DNA of 64,000 nucleotides. Source: Phoma sp. XZ068. Its lineage: Eukaryota; Ascomycota; Dothideomycetes; Pleosporales; Didymellaceae. Position numbers and translations under genes: made by a program. Of the stretch, positions 44,182-52,294 are shown one piece after another; positions within the stretch are counted from its first letter, which is position 1, and every line of letters begins with the position of its first letter. The stretch is from NCBI GenBank assembly GCA_004835665.1, contig RBKR01000008.1, positions 1,054,001 to 1,118,000 of the forward strand. Direction: 5' to 3'. Under the pieces are notes generated by a model. It was not told the DNA's origin. It made no database searches and saw only the letters and a list, made by a program, of their open reading frames with translations.

Positions 44182-45551
44182 ATGCACGACCACCACCCGC
44201 CACGACCAGCCCGGCAGACTGTATCTTCTGAAGAAGCATATCCACGCAGCCCAGCCATGGCTCCTTCCTACTCGCGATCATCACCATCTAGACAGCACTC
44301 AGAGGGTGAGTTACCGACTTTATAAAACCAGCCCCTTTGACTTCGAATCACGCATAAGTGTGCTCAATTTATCTGCTGTTCCCATGTTAACATGATATCC
44401 CAGAATCCTGGATCGACATCAGCTCAAGACCATCCTCATCCTCACTATCTTCCGCTGCCGACGAAATCATCACCACGGGCCTCACAGTTCAACATGACTC
44501 GAATCTGCACAGAAGGAGCAGGCGTACACGCGGCAGCCAGTTCCGGGTAGGCACCGGTCACCGTGTGACGAGTGCCGGTGGAGGGAACAGCAGTCAGGAA
44601 GAGTACGATGAGAGTGAGAGCGAATCGGACAGGGTAATGACGTCCTCTAATGAGCACATCGGGCCTTCCCCTTTGAGGCAGGAAGTGCAGCATAGCTCTC
44701 GTGGACCGCTTTCGGTCGCCTCTTCTGACACCATGTCGGAAAGGGAGGAAGAGGATGACGATGACGACGAGAATGCGACCGCAGTCAACTATCCAAGATC
44801 TACCTCTCGACAATTTCAGCCGCGACCAAACGCCTTTTCACATCCAAGTGCCGACCACTTTGTACGCTCGCAGTCAGGCACGGTCTACACACCGCGAAGA
44901 CCGTCCACAAGGCCAGGTTCTCAACGACAGCACTCATACCCACAACACACGCCCTACAACGTCATATCACCCAACCACCAGGCTGACCATGACGAGGCAC
45001 TACGAGCCAGCCTCTCCACACTACTATCTGCCGCTGCTGCAGTCAGAGGCCTTCCTAAGCCCGGTCAACCTCGTGCTGCACCGGCCGCAACATCCAGCCG
45101 CGTCGATCCATCGTCTCTTCGTATGGTACCCGAGTCCGTCGCTTTGGGCGACATAGCTGAGCAAACGAGCAACGACTCATCGTCCCGTGCCACAAGTAGC
45201 AGTCCCTCGGACAAGCCCAAACGAAAAGCCAGCCCCGCCGCCACAGGCGTACGGAGCAGCAGCAGAGACCGCCATGCGGCTAAGAAGGCACACAAGCAGA
45301 GCGCTCTTATCGAGGAGATCAGCCCAACATTGTTCACATGGGTCGTCAGCGCTGGCGTTGTCGTCCTTGTAAGCGCCCTTAGTTTCTCTGCTGGATACGT
45401 CGTCGGCAACGAAGCTGGCTATGCCGAAGCTATGGGTCAGATTGGTGCTGCTGGCACCGAAGCTGGGAGCTGTGGTAAAGAAGCCGTGCGAGGTACCGGC
45501 CTGGGTCTTCGTAGGCTCCGCTGGACTGGAGGTACCGTCGTCCGCGTTTGA
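44182..45551 (+). CDS. Unknown disordered protein with a C-terminal membrane segment
   Basis: Two exons, 44182-44305 and 44404-45551 (98-bp intron, GTGAGT..CCCAG), give 423 residues. The joint keeps a plausible SEESWIDISSRPSSSSLSS segment, a W-I-D/E-I motif seen in several fungal membrane-associated proteins. The middle is Ser/Pro/acidic (EREEEDDDDDEN) with a lysine-rich patch (DKPKRKASP, KKAHKQS). Near the C-terminus ISPTLFTWVVSAGVVVLVSALSFSAGYVVG is one hydrophobic helix, followed by about 40 Gly/Ala/Arg residues ending GGTVVRV. That suggests a tail-anchored or single-pass protein, perhaps mitochondrial outer membrane or ER. No family is recognised with certainty. Confidence 0.72.
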
Positions 45552-46047
45552 GCATAATTATGACTTCGTCACGCCTGACGAGATACGAACATTACGAACA
45601 CGAAGCGAGTGCTTGATCTGCATTATTTCCGGAGCAAGCACACATGGTTGGTATTTGTCTTTCCTTGCCTTTGCACCTATGCTGCGGCGTCTGCTTCTCT
45701 GGTTATCAAAGTATGCATTGTTTCATTGGGTACGGCGCTGGACCGGCGTTCAAGGTTGAAGTTTAGCGTTTGGTCAGGGTAATGGCATGGCTTTGGGCTA
45801 CATCGATAGAGCGTGAAGCGGTAAGCGAAATTTACCAGCCTCGTGCTGCAAGATATCAATATCCACATCACACACTGTGGCTTTACACATTATTTCTTTG
45901 TACGACTGGCTAGTACACTTGTCTCTAGCTACCGTCACAGAGTAGTACAGGCGAATACGGTCCTCCACTCCATCGAGCACTAGCGCCCCATGCACAGTCC
46001 ACTCCAAAAAAAAAACCACACACTTGCGCTAGACACCACAATCTCGC
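45552..46047. other. Intergenic, no gene seen
   Basis: About 500 bp between the tail-anchored gene and the tRNA terminator. An A9 run lies near 46008-46016. No further feature is visible. Confidence 0.45.
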
Positions 46048-46053
46048 AAAAAA
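46048..46053 (-). terminator. RNA polymerase III terminator of tRNA-Asp
   Basis: Six consecutive T residues on the minus strand, nine bases beyond the discriminator base of the tRNA, the usual Pol III stop. Confidence 0.85.
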
Positions 46054-46062
46054 TAATCGTGA

Positions 46063-46143
46063 CTCTCCAACAGGGAATCGAACCCTGGCCTCCTGCGAGC
46101 TGTGAATGACAAGCAGAAATACTGACCACTATACTATTGAAGA
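46063..46143 (-). tRNA. tRNA-Asp (anticodon GTC) with a 9-nt intron
   Basis: An 81-base cloverleaf. The acceptor stem TCTTCAA pairs with TTGGAGA (one T-G wobble), and the discriminator is G. The D-arm region GTATAGTGGTCAGTAT contains the A box. The anticodon stem is TCTGC/GCAGG, and its enlarged loop begins T-T-G-T-C-A, giving the GTC anticodon. The variable loop is AGGC. The T-arm CAGGG-TTCGATT-CCCTG is the B box. The anticodon loop holds 16 rather than 7 bases, so a 9-base intron follows the purine 3' of the anticodon. Mature length would be 72. It lies just left of the arsenic gene island. Confidence 0.92.
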
Positions 46144-46486
46144 TGTCCGGTTGTGAACCGGAAAGGTATCTGATTGGTCGATGAAGATATTGCTGAATAA
46201 AATGTATATATTCATGATCCAAAAGTGACGATCCACTGAAACTGGGTTAAGGAACAAGTTTTTCCATGTTAAGTGGTTGTTCAAGATGGTATAGAAGGGT
46301 GTTCTGCGTGGTGGGTCCAACGGGGCAACCCAATTTTGATTCATACTGAAGTCTCTGTCAATAGTAGCTTCATCACTACTCTGGAAACGGCTATGATGTT
46401 TGATGAGCAGGTTACCAACGCATGATCGGTCTCGTAAAACTTGTGAGTACTGCTAGTATACATACGCTACAGACAGAAGATCTACT
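46144..46486. other. Intergenic, no gene seen
   Basis: 343 bp between the tRNA 5' end and the stop codon of the left rhodanese gene. AT-rich, with no recognised signal. Confidence 0.45.
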
Positions 46487-47194
46487 CTAACGCCAGGCCT
46501 CTTCCCTATACTCGTCCATCAGCCTTATGTACTCAGGTCCAGCTTTCGCCCATCCTTTGATGCCTTCAGATAACATGAAACTCTGAATACTTAGATTTCC
46601 TTGCTCCTTGATATAGTCGTCCATCCAAGCAGCAGCACGAAGTCCCCGGTGCTGTGAGGAGCCTAACAAGCGTTAGTGACTCTACTTCCATGACTTGCGT
46701 TGCTATAACGCACCACAGTAAAAGATAACTCGTTTGATGTTTGCGCTGACAAACAGTGTATAAAGAGTAGGAAGAATGGGATACAAGCTCTGCGCAGGGA
46801 GATTGATTGATCCGTGAATCGTCCCACCCTATACAATCTGGGTTAGCATTGCCCAGGTGTGCATCGTGAAATCTCGGCTTCTTGTCACATACAGTATGAT
46901 CAACCTGGCGGAGATCGACTAGAATAAAGTCTTTCCCAGGCTTTTGTCCTTGTTGTAACATCGCCAGGATTCATCGCGAGAAATCGCGGACGGTGCTCTG
47001 TTCTTTGCAATAGGATACTTTAGATCCCAAGTAGAACTCGAATCTACTGGTGGTGTTACACTATTTGTAGCGCTACTATGAGTACATCGGCACTTGAAGA
47101 GTGGACTACGCTTCGCAAGGGAGAAGGTTGGTGAAAAGAGCGGAGGAAGACGATGCCGAGCAGAACGAAGCACAAGAGAGCTAAACCACAGCAT
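46487..47194 (-). CDS. Rhodanese/CX5R arsenate-reductase-like protein, frame-broken in exon 1
   Basis: Exons 47194-46893, 46828-46714 and 46662-46487. The rhodanese fold reads KDFILVDLRQVDHT, GGTIHGSINLPAQSLYP, VIFYC-GSSQHRG, EGIKGWAKAGPEY. The active-site loop is C-G-S-S-Q-H-R, a CX5R phosphatase/Acr2-type loop, and an intron follows directly after the Cys codon plus one base. Exons 2 and 3 are exactly as long (115 and 176 nt) as in the paralogue at 49683. Exon 1 loses frame: ISRDE is followed by a one-base deletion near 46969-46970, before LAMLQQGQ (the paralogue has ISREDMLDMIKQ). It is therefore a decaying copy, a sequencing slip, or a shortened gene starting at ATG 46961. The N-terminal 50 residues (MLWFSSLVLRSARHRL...) are Arg/Ser-rich and lack acidic residues, like a mitochondrial presequence. 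Likely arsenate reduction, by family and by neighbours. Confidence 0.72.
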
Positions 47195-48114
47195 TTTGTA
47201 AAGTGATTGATCAAGAGAGTAACTGCACATGTTCTTGGTATGAGAAATGTTCTACAAGAGCTACTCAGGAAATACTTGGATGTCACTCGCCGCAAATGAT
47301 TGGTTGCGTATAGACGCAGGCCCTGACCCCTGGCACCTACTTACGTCTGGCTCTATCTTTGATGGCGTTTCATCGCAGGATGAAAATAAAAGTCAGAGCA
47401 CAAAATCTCCTCGTAAGTCCATCTATGGTAGGTCAATGCGTATATCACCCGTTGACCTTCATTGGCGCCCAGTTGTGTCTGTTTGGTATTTTAGCACACA
47501 AATAAAATCGGTGATAACGCCAATCAGAAGTTCAGCTACATAGTCATGCCACCCAGCCTTATGGTTCAGATTTGTGGGTACAATTCTTTTCGCCAAATGA
47601 CCGACTCTGCGAGGTCAAGTGGCTCATGATGACTATGACTTCGTCAGAGGTAGCCATTCCGAGAAGTTGAAATGGTGGATCCAGAACCCTTTCAACAAAT
47701 TTCTAGCGTCACCGCGACCATGATAGGCTGGTCATAGATCTGGGACCAGAACAGGTCCACTACGCTCCTCTTTAGCCACCCTGCAGTGTATGTCCAATAC
47801 AATGCGCAGAACTCGGTCAATGGTTAGCAATCAGAACATGCAGTGATTCATCTATCTTGAAACTTCGTAGATCTGAAGGCAAACAAGCTTGTGACGGTTT
47901 GGCGGCTGGAGTCCCGCAGCAACACATTCACTGATCGCAGCAAACAAAAGATCATAACGCTCCTGTTGCGAGCATCATGTAGGCTGTGAATCATGTTGGG
48001 GACGTTTGAGACACGAGAACTTCAGCACATCGAATCACAGTGTATTTTGCAACATGTATCTTCATGACTTATACATACACTGGAGAACTCACCAGCTCTT
48101 CCCTCAACCCTGCG
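47195..48114. other. Intergenic, no gene seen
   Basis: 920 bp between the left rhodanese gene and the ACR3 stop codon; no coding potential found. It includes the promoter of the left rhodanese gene. Confidence 0.5.
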
Positions 48115-49373
48115 CTATCCTGTCTTCCAAGACCATCTGCTTCCCATCCACCTTACTAGATAGACCAGCCCAATCAATACAGGCACCTCGATAAGTGGCC
48201 CAACCGTAGCAGCAAGTGCCTGGTCGCTGTCTGGACCATATGTGGCAACAGCAACGGCGATTGCGAGCTCAAAGTTGTTGCTTGCAGCCGTGAAGCTTTG
48301 AGTTGCCCCCAGCTGGTATCCGTATCCGAGCTTGTTGCAGATCCACAGCGTGAAGAAGAAGATGACCATGAAGTATACGATGAGTGGTGCAGCGACTCGA
48401 ACGACGGAAACGATTTGATGGACCACCTGGCGACCTTGAGAGGCGAAGAGAACGAGGATGGTGTAGAGAAGCCCAATGAGTGACCATGGAGCCAGCCACT
48501 TCAGGAACACCTTGTCGTACCACTCTGGGCTGGCAAGGCTCCTCAGTGAGAAGCGCGTCAAGATTGCGGCACCCAGGGGGATGCCAAGAAACACTGCAAC
48601 ACTTGTTGCAACTTGCTCATAGGAGACTGCGACAGTCCCACTTTCGTGGCTTATAACCTTGATGAAAAGGATGGCAAGCGGAGCGTATAGAATCATCTGG
48701 AGAATGGAATTGACTGCCACTAGAATGGCGCAGTATTCGTCGTCACCGCCTGCAAGTCCGTTCCAGATCAAAACCTAGCAGATGTCAGTATTTCATTAAA
48801 AAAAAGAAAGGGGAGATTTCTGGACGTACCATGGCAATACACCTTGCCAGTCCAACCAAAACCAGTCCTGTTCGCAGCTCGCTTCTATCAGGTAGAAACG
48901 CCCAGGCAAGGCCGAGCTAGAGTGAGTTAGTAGATACTGATTGAAAGGGAATGGAAACGGACCATGAGAAGTGGAGCAACAATCCAATTCATAAAGATAC
49001 TGAAGCCAATCTGGATCCAAAGAGCGCGAGTTCGAAAGAGCCGATGCAATGTCTCGTATCGAACCTTGCATAAGATGGGATACATCATTACGAGTAAGCC
49101 CACAGCGATCGGGATTGACACGCCAACGAACTTGCCCTTTTGAAGTGCTGGTCCAGTTTCTTCGACGAAATTTCCCAGAAGGACACCGATAATCATGGCG
49201 AGGAGGATCCATACCGCAAGAAAGCGGTCCAGCCATCCTAATCCCTTGATGATCGACCCTTTCTTCACTGCTGATTGTTCCTCAAGCTGCAGTTTTTCGA
49301 GATCGGTCTCCTTCTGAGCTGAGACGGGTTCGGTGTTGACGGGCTGAGACCCTTCAATCAACGACAAGTTCAT
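48115..49373 (-). CDS. ACR3: Arsenite efflux transporter, ACR3 family
   Basis: Three exons, 49373-48963, 48916-48830 and 48774-48115, give 385 residues. About ten membrane helices are visible after a hydrophilic 45-residue N-terminus. Family landmarks are WLDRFLAVWILLAMIIGVLLGNF, VGLLVMMYPILCKVRYE (Cys102), RTGLVLVGLARCIAMVLIWNGLAGGD (Cys163, the cysteine essential in characterised ACR3 proteins), and FTAASNNFELAIAVAVATYG, the strongly conserved C-terminal motif. ACR3 exports As(III), sometimes Sb(III), across the plasma or vacuolar membrane by antiport. The middle exon encodes just 29 residues that carry the key cysteine. It is divergent from the intact arsenate-reductase gene over 309 bp, so export and reduction are likely induced together. 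Confidence 0.96.
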
Positions 49374-49682
49374 GGTGGTTGCTCGCTAAGGTTTTGTGGG
49401 AGATATGCAAATGTAGGTAGTGGATATACTCTCAGTTGGTACAGATTTGATGTTCAACGGTAGCTCCTTATACTCGAGGTCGTAAAAGACGACGGCGCAC
49501 AGATGAAGAAGTTGGGAAGCTAGTTGCAGTGGTGGCCAATCAACGTGTAGTAGTGAGTCACTTTGTGTAATCGAAGGAATACCTGCGACAACTGCGCTTG
49601 CATAACATTTATAATAGCCACCGAAGATGTTCGCAGAATTCTTTTCAACATCACTGGCATATTCTTTATATACGTCTGAACA
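49374..49682. promoter_or_regulatory. Shared divergent promoter ACR3 / arsenate-reductase gene
   Basis: 309 bp between two divergent ATGs. It contains a CCAAT box (GGCCAATCA, about 49535-49543), a perfect AP-1 box (see next entry), and TATA-like sequences toward the reductase gene (TTTATAATAG near 49609, TTTATATACG near 49666). Confidence 0.65.
49553..49561. promoter_or_regulatory. AP-1/bZIP binding site GTGAGTCAC
   Basis: Exact pseudo-palindromic TGAGTCA core with flanking G and C, the consensus for AP-1/Gcn4-type bZIP dimers. It lies between ACR3 and the reductase gene, in a cluster that also encodes a bZIP protein. Confidence 0.6.
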
Positions 49683-50285
49683 ATGGCTACCCCAAGCGTT
49701 GCAGGTCCGCCATGGCACGCTGCGTACCCGGCACCCAAAAGCTCTTCTGCCAGTATTAGTCGGGAAGACATGCTTGATATGATCAAGCAAAGTGCAGAGA
49801 CCTCCAGCAGAGACTTCATTCTCATTGATTTGCGTCGCAACGATCACGAGGTATGTACGATTGATCGCCATCTTTCACTTTCCTTTGAAGTGCTAAATAA
49901 ACTAGGGCGGCACCATCCGCGATTCGATCAACATTCCAGCGCAGAGTTTGTACCCTACTATACCGACCTTGTACACACTATTCAAAAACGCAGACCTTCG
50001 CAAGATAGTTTGGTATTGCTGTACGTTTCTTCCTACCATCTCATAACACCTTGCCTCCGACACGTGTTCCCGGTGTACCATAAGACTGACGAGGTTTTGG
50101 GAACTCTAGCTTCTTCAAAGGGACGCGGTAGTCGTGCCGCCGGGTGGCTTGCTGACTATATTGCGGAGCAAGGGGATGATCAGATGAAGAGTTTGGTCCT
50201 TCTTGAGGGTGTCAAGGGATGGGCAACGGCCGGACCTGAGTACGTTAAATGGATGGTTGATTACGACGCCAGTACTTGGTCGTGA
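49683..50285 (+). CDS. Rhodanese/CX5R arsenate reductase-like protein (Acr2 type), intact copy
   Basis: Three exons, 49683-49850, 49906-50020 and 50110-50285, give 152 residues. One rhodanese domain runs SISREDMLDMI, RDFILIDLRRNDHE, GGTIRDSINIPAQSLYP, KIVWYC-SSSKGRG, EGVKGWATAGPEYV. The active-site loop is C94-S-S-S-K-G-R100, matching the CX5R of Cdc25 phosphatases and yeast-type arsenate reductase Acr2. Intron 2 splits the codon right after Cys94. The enzyme would reduce As(V) to As(III) in the cytosol with glutathione/glutaredoxin, feeding ACR3. Its divergent pairing with ACR3 supports this, but a general Cdc25-like phosphatase role cannot be excluded from sequence alone. All frames are intact, unlike its left paralogue. 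Confidence 0.88.
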   Translation: MATPSVAGPPWHAAYPAPKSSSASISREDMLDMIKQSAETSSRDFILIDLRRNDHEVCTIDRHLSLSFEVLNKLGRHHPRFDQHSSAEFVPYYTDLVHTIQKRRPSQDSLVLLYVSSYHLITPCLRHVFPVYHKTDEVLGTLASSKGRGSRAAGWLADYIAEQGDDQMKSLVLLEGVKGWATAGPEYVKWMVDYDASTWS

Positions 50286-50727
50286 TCTGGAGTCCGTTTA
50301 TTAGAAACTTTCCTATCAATTTAACAAGCACAGACTGCAAGAGCGAAAGCGAACGTACAATTTTGGCCCAAGTGGCTCTGGTATCTGGCCAAGGACTTTT
50401 CGAGATGCACCATCTGTGAATATCTACAAAAGTGGGTCCAGCACTCAGCCATGACAGAGCCGCTAGCGACGCAGGGTCCTGAGATAATTCTTAGCGAATA
50501 GCATGCAATGAGTGACATACTGGGTGCTTGGCGGTGACTTCCTGGAGGGTCGTACCAACATTTTCGATTGTAGACAATTGTATCTTTCTGTTCATACCAC
50601 ATTCTCACACGCAACGCCCCGTTTTGTTTTTCAGTGCCTGCTCAGCAAGTTCATGTTCATTATCCGTCCTTTTCGACGGATGGTCATTGGCAGCAACGCC
50701 AAATTTACTCAGTCATTCTCGCAAACC
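50286..50727. other. Intergenic upstream of arsH
   Basis: 442 bp between tandem genes. An AP-1/Yap-like TTACTCAGTCA occurs at 50705-50715, just ahead of the chosen arsH start. In-frame ATGs at 50653 and 50680 could extend ArsH by up to 25 residues. Confidence 0.45.
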
Positions 50728-51799
50728 ATGGCTATAGCAACAAATGGGGATTTAAATAACATTGCTGCAGAGCGTGTGCGAGCCGAAATTGCATCAGACC
50801 CAGCCTATCGCCACACTTCACTTGCGATTTCTGCCCACGAAGACGATGTTCCTGTCCGACAATTGTATCGACCCTTCCTGCTAGATGGTGTAGCCGTGGA
50901 CCAGGACTGGGTCGCTCGGCTGGAGCTCAGCACAACCCTGAAGATGGTAGACCACCAAGTTCTCAAGAGTGGAGGCGACAGACTAAAGGTTCTTGTTCTA
51001 TACGGCAGCATGCGAGAACGGTAAACATTCTACCCACTGCATAGTAGTCATATTGCATTTGAACAGTACTAATTGTTTATAGTTCCTACTCACGCTTACT
51101 AGCATTTGAGGCTAGTCGAATTCTCTTCCGACTCGGCTGTGACGTTCGCGTGTACAATCCTAGCGGACTGCCTGTAAAGGACGACGTTCAGCACTCACAC
51201 CCCAAAGTGCAAGAGTTGCGAGATCTCAGCAAATGGAGCGATGGGCACGTGTGGATAAGTCCTGAGCAGCATGGGAACCTTGTTAGTATTTCACACCTCG
51301 CAACAATCGTATTGTGGCCTTTCCGTTTGGCTAACGGGCTTCATCAATGTAGACAGCAGTGTTTAAGAACCAAATCGATTGGATACCGCTCTCGACAGGT
51401 TCAGTGCGACCAACTCAAGGTCGTACATTAGCAATCGCGCAAGTCTCCGGTGGATCTCAGTCTTTCAATACTGTGAACTCTCTGCGCATGCTTGGACGGT
51501 GGATGCGCATGTTCACGATCCCAAACCAAAGCTCGATCCCTATGGCTTATACACAATTTACGGATAAGGACTCGGACGAAGGAGGGAGCAGGCTCATGCC
51601 AAGTGGGAACAGGGACAGGCTAGTTGACTGCATGGAGGAGTTTGTGAAGTACACTTTGGTAATGCGGCCACACTTCGATCTCTTCGGTGATCGATATAGC
51701 GAGAGAGAGGAGAAGAGGATCAGAGAGGAGAAGCGGGTGAAAGAAGAGAACGCGAAATTGTCGGATACAACGAACGGCGTCTCATTGACGAATATGTGA
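50728..51799 (+). CDS. arsH: ArsH-type NADPH-dependent FMN reductase
   Basis: Three exons, 50728-51020, 51083-51281 and 51353-51799, give 312 residues. The flavodoxin-like fold shows KVLVLYGSMRERSYSRLLAFEASRIL (FMN phosphate loop), DVRVYNPSGLPVKDDV, WSDGHVWISPEQHGN, IDWIPLSTGSVRPTQG and VSGGSQSFNTVNSLRMLGRWMRMFTIPNQSSI, which together are specific to ArsH. ArsH proteins oxidise trivalent organoarsenicals and have quinone/azo reductase activity with NADPH; they protect against arsenic. The C-terminal extension is a charged helix (REEKRIREEKRVKEENAK). The ATG at 50728 has good context (AAACCATGGCT). Upstream in-frame ATGs would add MFIIRPFRRMVIGS..., basic and possibly a targeting extension. 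It is tandem with the reductase gene. Confidence 0.96.
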
Positions 51800-51877
51800 T
51801 TGGCCAGGACATGTACCCCATAGCCTGCCTGTTATCGAAGCGGAGTCGAGGAGCGTACGCTGCTCTGTACAGCATGA

Positions 51878-52045
51878 TAGATTCTAGTAGAAGCATATAG
51901 ATAGAGTTTTAAAGCAGCATGTAGATACATCATGGTAGAAGCATCTTTATAGGATTTGGTAATAATATGTGATTACACTTTTGTAGAGACATGTCGATAT
52001 ACTCTTCTAGGAGCATGTGAATATACTCTTGTGGAAACATGTGCA
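51878..52045. repeat. Imperfect tandem repeat, unit about 24 bp
   Basis: About six or seven degenerate copies of a unit such as CTCTTCTAGGAGCATGTGAATATA. The clearest are at 51976-52045 (AGACATGTCGATATACTCTT, TAGGAGCATGTGAATATACTC, TGGAAACATGTGCAT). It lies between arsH and the MCT gene. Confidence 0.7.
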
Positions 52046-52185
52046 TCTTCCTGTGCACATTCGAGCCCAGAAGCAGACTTAGAAAGTGAGTATGTACAAA
52101 AGACCACCATTCGGATCGCTCGCCAAGCCATCGGTTACCGCACCGTTGGCGCATGGTGACATCCCGCAACCAGCGGGTGACATAC

Positions 52186-52195
52186 TGTGATCACA
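52186..52195. promoter_or_regulatory. 10-bp perfect palindrome TGTGATCACA upstream of the MCT gene
   Basis: Exact palindrome about 100 bp before the MCT start codon, a candidate dimeric regulator site. The factor is unknown. Confidence 0.35.
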
Positions 52196-52294
52196 ATCCA
52201 TAAACACACCGTGTTTCTTATAAAATAAATACCTTTAACATGCTGCAAACATGTCAGTCTTGGTTCAGTCCTCTTTGAACCGTGCAAAAGTTAA

